Shown: piece by piece, positions 27,801 through 39,800 of the stretch | How positions within the stretch are numbered: the first letter of the stretch is position 1 | How the letters are laid out: each line of letters opens with the position of its first letter | NCBI GenBank assembly: GCA_009760855.2 | Contig: WPIO01000067.1 | Coordinates: 805,501-869,500 of the forward strand | Length of the DNA: 64,000 nucleotides | Origin: Cristatella mucedo | Lineage: Eukaryota; Bryozoa; Phylactolaemata; Cristatellidae | Direction: 5' to 3' | Notes under the pieces: model-generated | Seen by the model: only the letters and a program-made list of their open reading frames with translations | Databases searched by the model: none | What the model was told of the DNA's origin: nothing | Made by a program: the position numbers and the translations under genes

Positions 27801-30800
27801 GGCTATGCAGCACTAGGTACGAGAATTTCACTGCTCTAGCACTTGTAGACCTGTCGGTTTTCATCGAAGCCAGAGATCGTGATGTCTTACTTCAACGATT
27901 AAGACCGTGGAGTAGTCTAGCAGACTTGATAGCTCGATTGAAATCGTTCCTCACTGATCGTGCTCAATCCGCATCTTTTGTAGGTATAGTCTGCATTACA
28001 AGATCACCTACCAGTTGAATCCCTCTACGGTTCATTTTCGGTCCATTGACCTCTTTCATTCATACTGAACCTCAGAGAAACCTGACTAACGGTCTACGAA
28101 TTACGTGTACTTTATACAAACAATACTGAATAGTATTTGGGATAAACAATTTCAGAATCCGTGGCAGCAACTGATAAAGTGATCGCTTGCTTTGCTGACA
28201 GTAAACCATGGTGTCGGTAGACAATGCTGGAAAGTGCAGGCGATAAAACGGAACTATTGCTAACGACACTCGCAATGCATATGAATGATTTAGAAAGCTC
28301 GTCTCTTGTAACAGGCGACTTTGCAGCTTGAAAATTGTCACATCCTCGCCATTTAGGGTCACACATCTAAAAACGTTTACATTTTGATAGCTTCTCTCAA
28401 CGGAATCTTGGTTTAGATAAGCTTTACCTCAAGTTGCAATCAAAGATTCATAACTTTTTTCGATGTTGCTCTGCTAAAGATTTAACTTTATCCTTAGTTC
28501 TGACTCGGCTTTACTAATGCAATTTCCTTTGGCTGAGCTAGAGAAAAGCGACCGGAACGTTGCCTCTGGATATATACACGACAGTACAGCTGGCTTGCTA
28601 ATGCCAAGGTTTGGTCTTGTATGTTGTTTTCAAAAGAAATTTGGATCGCTGGCTGTCGATCGATAGCTACATACTGGGGATGGCAGACGGGCATACGAGG
28701 CCATCCACGGCCTGGCTCCTTCTCGTCTTGTCAAACTGTGCCACCTCTTGCAGCCACTCCGTTCCCGGTTCCGGTCGTGTATGGAAAATATATTCACTGT
28801 CCTATTCCTCCACTTGAAGGCTGTTGGTGACAGAATGTTGTGCTCTGGGGGTCGTCGACTCCTGGATTTCCCTCTCACGATTCTAATGCAATGACGCCTA
28901 CGTTAGTGCTGCCTATTACGGCACGACCTTTCCATACTTCCTGAGCTGCTACTTTCGTGTTGCTCACTACCCTAGCTGCTCACCTGACTCGGCTAGGCTT
29001 TCAAATTCCTTTCCGTTGCGTGAGATAAAGTAAGTTGGCTACCGAACGCTACCGAAAGAAGCTTAGGGTTTGAGTGGGCTATATGAACCTCGCCTGCTTT
29101 ACATCGCCATAGTCTTCGTAGATTTTAAGATTTGCAGACAGAGTTCCATCTTCGTTTAGTGCAGCAACACTGCCATCGATCCTTCGAAAGGACTACTTCA
29201 AATTCTGACCTACATACTTACCTTCAACTTAAAAGTGAGCAGAGCATTTATTGAGTTTGCATTATAATTACGTCTGTTTCAAGCTTCTTCCAAATTACTC
29301 GTTTATAACTTAATCAATTTTCACTAAGTAAGTAAGTAAGAGTAGCAAGAGCTACCCCGAGTTGCTGCATCATGCGGTCTTAGTCTATCTAGTCAATTAA
29401 ATGAGTTTGTTTTTACGATCTACTATGTGCCCCGTCTTTCAAAGGTCTTTAGAACGCCTCACTTAAAATTAAAATGTCACTTGTATTATGAGCTCGTGTC
29501 GTCTTGCATGCCGAAAGTTCTCAGGGTTTATTCGTGCTTTGCAGGCTGGTTGTCACATGTATGTTTACGCATTTAATCTCAATACTGCTTCGGTGCTAGA
29601 GTGAAAACCTTTTCTAATAGCTCCTCACTTACTTTAGTTGGCCGCCGTCGACGACGGCATAGGCCGGCAAGGGAGCCTTCTGAGAGCCCTTGGCCCTGTA
29701 CCATGTATAGGTGCACGCTGGACCACAATTCGCTTGGCAAACGAGGATGAGCTCTCCACCAATTGCGACGCCACCACTACCACCAGCACCGTTGGGGGAA
29801 GTCACTTTTGCCGAGTTTGGAGCGTAGCTGCCTACAAGTGCATCGAAATCGTCACTCGGTCGCTTTACTATCACATGGATTGTACAACGACTGGAACTTT
29901 GATTGTTTCAGGAACATAAAGCAGCCCCATTAAATCGGTTCATGCAGAGGCACATCTCTTAACATGTCAACCAGCTGCTAGAGGCTTTAGTATTCGTGAC
30001 GGAACGTAACAGGGGAAACCGTCGAAATGCCAAGCAGCACGAGCAGGCTCGTTCCAGCAAGTTACCTTTTACATCAACAGCGACGTTGACCGTCCCAGAC
30101 GATGAGCCGTCCTGGTTCGTAGCAGTGCACGTGTAAGTTCCAGAATCTTGAGCCTGAACTGAGGTTAGCCTACAAGCGGCATCTCAGAGGTGCATGATGA
30201 GCTCAAGTTTGATGATGACAGCTTTTCAAGTGTACAAGATCGGACCTGACGGCACCCAAGCCGATTCGACGGCGAATGTGCTAAAAGTCAGTAGCCAGTC
30301 CCTAAGTGTAGTTGCCAAAACAAATGACGTATGATACACTAATTGTCTTTCATTTTTTTTACATTGCAGACTACTGCACTGATGTAGAACTACATAACAA
30401 GAGGCAGATGCTGTTTTATATAGATACTCAAGTAATTGATCCCTTTCGAATGATGAAATCATTTTAAACTGTTAAAAACGAAACGTTCTAACATGGGTTT
30501 AAGGATACCAAACGCACAGAGTAGTGACGTATTATTGAAAGCTATGATGCTGCACTGATTGAGATATTATAAAATTGCCAAAGTATGTCACCTGCCCGGA
30601 TCAAATATAGGTTTACTGAAATTTGAAGACCTTAATGTATACTCGACTCTGTGCTTACCTGAAATGACATTTGCTGATACTGCTTCAACAGACAGTGGGC
30701 AAGTTCAGCGAAAGCGACTCGACGAGGCACAAATTATTTTCCCTAGAAATAGTTGGCAATGAGAAATAACAAGCCCCCTTTCACGACAGCTACTCTCCTC

Positions 30801-33800
30801 GGTTCATCACCCACCAACCCAGCCTTGGCAAGATTCGCTGCTTGAAGACTGAGAACTAAAATCAGCTACAATCATCTAGTACATTTTGCAAAACCGTGTT
30901 CATAGCCGAACATCCGTTTCTATCAAATAACATACGACCATATTTTCTGATTCATGTTATTAACTCTCAGCAGCAGAACATATTTGGCTATCCTACAATG
31001 GGGCAGCCACACTACGAATTACTTCATGGAATTGCCTCTTACCATCTGTCCCACTAACTCTGCACGTAGATGCAACTACTTCTCTTTATATCTCACATTT
31101 TTCTCAAGCTGCTTTCGACATTTCGAACACTTACGTCAACTTTTTGCCGTTTGTGACAGCAGTGGTTGGTAACGGGAGCTGCTGACCGCCTAAGACTCTG
31201 CTCCATTTGATGTTCGGGTTCGGAACGCCATCAGCATCGCAAATTAGATCGACCGTTCCACCAACATGAACGCCGTCTTTTCCGAAATCGTCACTGACGG
31301 CCGTAACTTTCACTGAAGATGGTGCGTAGTGGTCTAAATCAAGTAGAGCAGATGTTTCTTGAAGCACGTTGGATTGAATGATTCGTGGAATTGGCACGAA
31401 TACTTTAACACTCATTTTCAGCAATACATGCTGAGCAGATTGACTTATCATGGCTGTGGTCGAACTGTTGGCATATCTTTCAAATGAATATCAGTGCCTT
31501 GCCATGTCACGCAAAGTAATGCATGAACTACCTGCCCACTAAGCTAGATCGTTATCCCTAGATAATGCTATGGCATACATTAGAAAGATATTTCAGAGCT
31601 GGGCGAACTGGAAGAGACTTCCCCGCACAGGCAAGGATGCAACATCGTGTAACACTCACCGAGCACGTTAATACTGATCTGGCTTGACGAAATAGGTCCG
31701 AAGCCATCGACGACTGCTTGACATGTGTAGACGCCTGAGTTAGCTGAAGTTATTCCTTTGAGGCTGCAACATTTCATCCACACCATTACAGGAACACACT
31801 CGCACATAAGCTTTAGTCTGAATCACCTGCTGCCAGAGGAGTTAGCAGGTAAAATGCCTGACCGTCGCCAAAGGATGAGCTATGAAGTAGCATATGCCTT
31901 GCTATATAAAGAAAACTACAAAGCCTTAACGTTGGCTGAGTTGTGCCTCTTTGTAGGCTGAACTTAAGTTGTAATAAAGGAATCCGTTATCCATTCCGAC
32001 TGACAGGTAAAGACGAAAAGTGTCAGGCTTCCATGACAAATCGATTCAACGTCTTGACTGGGAAACGTCGTGCCTGAATTTAAAGTTGGCTCAAAGCTTC
32101 CGAGTGCGATAGAGCGATCGGCGTCTAAGTGGCCCTATTTTGAGTTAGGCGATATTTACCGACAACGTGTGCCACATTCATTGGAAAAAACATTTCGAAT
32201 GCATACGCTTGACGACCAGCAGCCTGTCAATATCATTAGGAGGCATTTTTAGCGAACTCACTTGAGCACAGCAGTGCCTGGCGAAGAAACACTGGGAAGT
32301 AGCTGTCCATCCTTTGTCCACACCAGCTGAAGGCTTGAGTCACCGATGGCACGACCAGTGATCGACAAGTCAGTTCCAGGTAGGAAGGAGTTGGCGTCCC
32401 CATTTAAAGGTCGCACCCCACTTGCGACCACTTCGACCTTCAATGGCGACCAGTTGATGGGTCTGCTTCCACCTGAGAGGATGTTCAAGGTGTTACCAAC
32501 AGCGACAAGCTCCATGAAGCAAACTTCCCAAGATATTTTCTCATTAAATATTTGTAACCTATCAACACTACGTATCGAACGGCTGATGAGCCGCACTCTT
32601 CGTTGATTATTATCTCTGTAGGCTGATAAGATCATCTGATGATATTTAAAGAAGTAACGAACAGATTGCACTGTACCACAGCTCAAAAATCAACGGGTGA
32701 CGGAGTCAGAATGCACATGCACATGTCTGCCAATTTTCGTCGGGACCGAAATAATTGTACAATTGCAAGCACTAATTTGTACGCCTGCTTTCACAAAGCA
32801 GCAAAGTGTTACTGATGCGCCTGTGCTTAAAGAACGTGCATAATGTCAGCCAGATCTCAAGCACTCGCTGCATTCAACTGTACATAGAGAATGCAATCGA
32901 CAAGTCCTGCATGCTAGGGAAGAGATCCCTAATTGCGAAGCCCTTGACCGGGAAACGGACGATGCCACTGTAGTCAGCACAGATGGCAAAGGCAAATCGT
33001 CGGCTTCCCATGCATGTTGGGTGCAGTGTCAAGCTTGGAAATGAGCAAATGCACTTGCCTTTTGGGTCACTGACGACGCTGACAGCAGTAGACACCGAAC
33101 CGTACCGATTCTGAGCAGTACACAAGTACGTTCCAATGTCACCTGCCTTGACTGATGGTATCCTACAAAGGAATGTTCAGGTGTGCATGCTGAGTCAGAT
33201 CGGGTTTCACTTAAATTCTCGAGATAAAGGACTGCACTTTGAAACTTTGATCATTCTTGTAATCAGTGTCCGTCGTGTCAGCTATGGATTGACACAGCCG
33301 ACAGCGAACTAACTTCAGCCGTAGCCATTGGAAGCGATAGTATGTCTTCCAGCACAATTCTATTGCAATAACTTTCTGTATGCAGCTTTTGCGTTCTGAA
33401 AGGTTCAACTAGAAAACTATCGATAGCAGGCAATCTGGAAAGAATGAAACTGACTTCAGATATACGTCTGTGCTACCTTAATTACGGGTTTAAAATGATG
33501 GCTAAACTGGAACATCGTCCTTTCATTGGAAGCGACATGAAACTGTTACTCCGGCACTAGACATCTATGAAGATTGCGAATAAACTAACCATGACAGGCT
33601 ATGCAGCACTAGGTACGAGAATTTCACTGCTCTAGCACTTGTAGACCTGTCGGTTTTCATCGAAGCCAGAGATCGTGATGTCTTACTTCAATGATTAAGA
33701 CCGTGGAGTAGTCTAGCAGACTTGATAGCTCGATTGAAATCGTTCCTCACTGATCGTGCTCAATCCGCATCTTTTGTAGGTATAGTCTGCATTACAAGAT

Positions 33801-36800
33801 CACCTACCAGTTGAATCCCTCTACGGTTCATTTTCGGTCCATTGACCTCTTTCATTCATACTGAACCTCAGAGAAACCTGACTAACGGTCTACGAATTAC
33901 GTGTCACTTTATACAAACAATACTGAATAGTATTTGGATAAACAATTTCAGAATCCGTGGCAGCAACTGATAAAGTGATCGCTTGCTTTGCTGACAGTAA
34001 ACCATGGTGTCGGTAGACAATGCTGGAAAGTGCAGGCGATAAAACGGAACTATTGCTAACGACACTCGCAATGCATATGAATGATTTAGAAAGCTCGTCT
34101 CTTGTAACAGGCGACTTTGCAGCTTGAAAATTGTCACATCCTCGCCATTTAGGGTCACACATCTAAAAAAACGTTTACATTTTGATAGCTTCTCTCAACG
34201 GAATCTTGGTTTAGATAAGCTTTACCTCAAGTTGCAATCAAAGATTCATAACTTTTTTCGATGTTGCTCTGCTAAAGATTTAACTTTATCCTTAGTTCTG
34301 ACTCGGCTTTACTAATGCAATTTCCTTTGGGCTGAGCTAGAGAAAAGCGACCGGAACGTTGCCTCTGGATATATACACGACAGTACAGCTGGCTTGCTAA
34401 TGCCAAGGTTTGGTCTTGTATGTTGTTTTCAAAAGAAATTTGGATCGCTGGCTGTCGATCGATAGCTACATACTGGGGATGGCAGACGGGCATACGAGGC
34501 CATCCACGGCCTGGCTCCTTCTCGTCTTGTCAAACTGTGCCACCTCTTGCAGCCACTCCGTTCCCGGTTCCGGTCGTGTATGGAAAATATATTCACTGTC
34601 CTATTCCTCCACTTGAAGGCTGTTGGTGACAGAATGTTGTGCTCTGGGGGTCGTCGACTCCTGGATTTCCCTCTCACGATTCTAATGCAATGACGCCTAC
34701 GTTAGTGCTGCCTATTACGGCACGACCTTTCCATACTTCCTGAGCTGCTACTTTCGTGTTGCTCACTACCCTAGCTGCTCACCTGACTCGGCTAGGCTTT
34801 CAAATTCCTTTCCGTTGCGTGAGATAAAGTAAGTTGGCTACCGAACGCTACCGAAAGAAGCTTAGGGTTTGAGTGGGCTATATGAACCTCTCCTGCTTTA
34901 CATCGCCATAGTCTTCGTAGATTTTAAGATTTGCAGACAGAGTTCCATCTTCGTTTAGTGCAGCAACACTGCCATCGATCCTTCGAAAGGACTACTTCAA
35001 ATTCTGACCTACATACTTACCTTCAAATTAAAAGTGAGCAGAGCATTTACTGAGTTTGCATTATAATTACGTCTGTTTCAAGCTTCTTCCAAATTACTCG
35101 TTTATAACTTAATCAATTTTCACTAAGTAAGTAAGTAAGAGTAGCAAGAGCTACCCCGAGTTGCTGCATCATGCGGTCTTAGTCTATCTAGTCAATTAAA
35201 TGAGTTTGTTTTTACGATCTACTATGTGCCCCGTCTTTCAAAGGTCTTTAGAACGCCTCACTTAAAATTAAAATGTCACTTGTATTATGAGCTCGTGTCG
35301 TCTTGCATGCCGAAAGTTTTCACGGTTTATTCGTGCTTTGCAGGCTGGTTGTCACATGTATGTTTACGCATTTAATCTCAATACTGCTTCGGTGCTAGAG
35401 TGGAAACCTTTTCTAATAGCTCCTCACTTACTTTAGTTGGCCGCCGTCGACGACGGCATAGGCCGGCAAGGGAGCCTTCTGAGAGCCCTTGGCGCTGTAC
35501 CATGTATAGGTGCACGCTGGACCACAATTTGCTTGGCAAACGAGGATGAGCTCTCCACCAATTGCGACGCCACCACTACCACCTGCACCGTTGGGGGAAG
35601 TCACTTTTGCCGAGTTTGGAGCGTAGCTGCCTACAAGTGCATCGAAATCGTCACTCGGTCGCTTTACTATCACATGGATTGTACAACGACTGGAACTTTG
35701 ATTGTTTCAGGCACATAAAGCAGCCCCATTAAATCGGTTCATGCAGAGGCACATCTCTTAACATGTCAACCAGCTGCTAGAGGCTTTAGTATTCGTGACG
35801 GAACGTAACAGGGGAAACCGTCGAAATGCCAAGCAGCACGAGCAGGCTCGTTCCAGCAAGTTACCTTTTACATCAACAGCGACGTTGACCGTCCCAGACG
35901 ATGAGCCGTCCTGGTTCGTAGCAGTGCACGTGTAAGTTCCAGAATCTTGAGCCTGAACTGAGGTTAGCCTACAAGCGGCATCTCAGAGGTGCATGATGAG
36001 CTCAAGTTTGATGATGACAGCTTTTCAAGTGTACAAGATCGGACCTGACGGCACCCAAGCCGATTCGACGGCGAATGTGCTAAAAGTCAGTAGACAGTCC
36101 CTAAGTGTAGTTGCCAAAATAAATGACGTATGATACACTAATTGTCTTTCATTTTTTTACATTGCAGACTACTGCACTGATGTAGAACTACATAACAAGA
36201 GGCAGATGCTGTTTTATATAGATACTCAAGTAATTGATCCCTTTCGAATGATAAAATCATTTTAAACTGTTAAAAACGAAACGTTCTAACATGGGTTTAA
36301 GGATACCAAACGGCACAGAGTAGTGACGTATTATTGAAAGCTATGATGCTGCACTGATTGAGATATTATAAAATTGCCAAAGTATGTCACCTGCCCGGAT
36401 CAAATATAGGTTTACTGAAATTTGAAGACCTTAATGTATACTCGACTCTGTGCTTACCTGAAATGACATTTGCTGATACTGCTTCAACAAACAGTGGGCA
36501 AGTTCAGCGAAAGCGACTCGACGAGGCACAAATTATTTTCCCTAGAAATAGTTGGCAATGAGAAATAACAAGCCCCCTTTCACGACAGCTACTCTCCTCG
36601 GTTCATCACCCACCAACCCAGCCTTGGCAAGATTCGCTGCTTGAAGACTGAGAACTAAAATCAGCTACAATCATCTAGTACATTTTGCAAAACCGTGTTC
36701 ATAGCCGAACATCCGTTTCTATCAAATAACATACGACCATATTTTCTGATTCATGTTATTAACTCTCAGCAGCAGAACATATTTGGCTATCCTACAATGG

Positions 36801-39800
36801 GGCAGCCACACTACGAATTACTTCATGGAATTGCCTCTTACCATCTGTCCCACTAACTCTGCACGTAGATGCAACTACTTCTCTTTATATCTCACATTTT
36901 TCTCAAGCTGCTTTCGACATTTCGAACACTTACGTCAACTTTTTGCCGTTTGCGACAGCAGTGGTTGGTAACGGGAGCTGCTGACCGCCTAAGACTCTGC
37001 TCCATTTGATGTTCGGGTTCGGAACGCCATCAGCATCGCAAATTAGATCGACCGTTCCACCAACATGAACGCCGTCTTTTCCGAAATCGTCACTGACGGC
37101 CGTAACTTTCACTGAAGATGGTGCGTAGTGGTCTAAATCAAGTAGAGCAGATGTTTCTTGAAGCACGTTGGATTGAATGATTCGTGGAATTGGCACGAAT
37201 ACTTTAACACTCATTTTCAGCAATACATGCTGAGCAGATTGACTTATCATGGCTGTGGTCGAACTGTTGGCATATCTTTCAAATGAATATCAGTGCCTTG
37301 CCATGTCAAGCAAAGCAATGCATGAACTACCTGCCCACTAAGCTAGATCGTTATCCCTAGATAATGCTATGGCATACATTAGAAAGATATTTCAGAGCTG
37401 GGCGAACTGGAAGAGACTTCCCCGCACAGGCAAGGATGCAACATCGTGTAACACTCACCGAGCACGTTAATACTGATCTGGCTTGACGAAATAGGTCCGA
37501 AGCCATCGACGACTGCTTGACATGTGTAGACACCTGAGTTAGCTGAAGTTATTCCTTTGAGGCTGCAACATTTCATCCACACCATTACAGGAACACACTC
37601 GCACATAAGCTTTAGTCTGAATCACCTGCTGCCAGAGGAGTTAGCAGGTAAAATGCCTGACCGTCGCCAAAGGATGAGCTATGAAGTAGCATATGCCTTG
37701 CTATATAAAGAAAACTACAAAGCCTTAACGTTGGCTGAGTTGTGCCTCTTTGTAGGCTGAACTTAAGTTGTAATAAAGGAATCCGTTATTCATTCCGACT
37801 GACAGGTAAAGACGAAAAGTGTCAGGCTTCCATGACAAATCGATTCAACGTCTTGACTGGGAAACGTCGTGCCTGAATTTAAAGTTGGCTCAAAGCTTCC
37901 GAGTGCGATAGAGCGATCGGCGTCTAAGTGGCCCTATTTTGAGTTAGGCGATATTTACCGATAACGTGTGCCACATTCATTGGAAAAACATTTCGAATGC
38001 ATACGCTTGACGACCAGCAGCCTGTCAATATCATTAGGAGGCATTTTTAGCGAACTCACTTGAGCACAGCAGTGCCTGGCGAAGAAACACTGGGAAGTAG
38101 CTGTCCATCCTTTGTCCACACCAGCTGAAGGCTTGAGTCACCGATGGCACGACCAGTGATCGACAAGTCAGTTCCAGGTAGGAAGGAGTTGGCGTCCCCA
38201 TTTAAAGGTCGCACCCCACTTGCGACCACTTCGACCTTCAATGGCGACCAGTTGATGGGTCTGCTTCCACCTGAGAGGATGTTCAAGGTGTTACCAACAG
38301 CGACAAGCTCCATGAAGCAAACTTCCCAAGATATTTTCTCATTAAATATTTGTAACCTATCAACACTACGTATCGAACGGCTGATGAGCCGCACTCTTCG
38401 TTGATTATTATCTCTGTAGGCTGATAAGATCATCTGATGATATTTAAAGAAGTAACGAACAGATTGCACTGTACCACAGCTCAAAAATCAACGGGTGACG
38501 GAGTCAGAATGCACATGCACATGTCTGCCAATTTTCGTCGGGACCGAAATAATTGTACAATTGCAAGCACTAATTTGTACGCCTGCTTTCACAAAGCAGC
38601 AAAGTGTTACTGATGCGCCTGTGCTTAAAGAACGTGCATAATGTCAGCCAGATCTCAAGCACTCGCTGCATTCAACTGTACATAGAGAATGCGATCGACA
38701 AGTCCTGCATGCTAGGGAAGAGATCCCTAATTGCGATGCCCTTGACCGGGAAACGGACGATGCCACTGTAGTCAGCACAGATGGCAAAGGCAAATCGTCG
38801 GCTTCCCATGCATGTTGGGTGCAGTGTCAAGCTTGGAAATGAGCAAATGCACTTGCCTTTTGGGTCACTGACGACGCTGACAGCAGTAGACACCGAACCG
38901 TACCGATTCTGAGCAGTACACAAGTACGTTCCAATGTCACCTGCCTTGACTGATGGTATCCTACAAAGGAATGTTCAGGTGTGCATGCTGGTTGGAAGCG
39001 ATAGTATGTCTTCCAGCACAATTCTATTGCAATAACTTTCTGTATGCAGCTTTTGCGTTCTGAAAGGTTCAACTAGAAAACTATCGATAGCAGGCAATCT
39101 GGAAAGAATGAAACTGACTTCAGATATACGTCTGTGCTACCTTAATTACGGTTTAAAATGATGGCTAAACTGGAACATCGTCCTTTCATTGGAAGCGACA
39201 TGAAACTGTTACTCCGGCACTAGACATCTATGAAGATTGCCAAAAAACTAACCATGACAGGCTATGCAGCACTAGGTACGAGAATTTCACTGCTCTAGCA
39301 CTTGTAGACCTGTCGGTTTTCATCGAAGCCAGAGATCGTGATGTCTTACTTCAATGATTAAGACCGTGGATTAGTCTAGCAGACTTGATAGCTCGATTGA
39401 AATCGTTCCTCACTGATCGTGCTCAATCCGCATCTTTTGTAGGTATAGTCTGCATTACAAGATCACCTACCAGTTGAATCCCTCTACGGTTCATTTTCGG
39501 TCCATTGACCTCTTTCATTCATACTGAACCTCAGAGAAACCTGACTAACGGTCTACGAATTACGTGTCACTTTATACAAACAATACTGAATAGTATTTGG
39601 ATAAACAATTTCAGAATCCGTGGCAGCAACTGATAAAGTGATCGCTTGCTTTGCTGACAGTAAACCATGGTGTCGGTAGACAATGCTGGAAAGTGCAGGC
39701 GATAAAACGGAACTATTGCTAACGACACTCGCAATGCATATGAATGATTTAGAAAGCTCGTCTCTTGTAACAGGCGACTTTGCAGCTTGAAAATTGTCAC

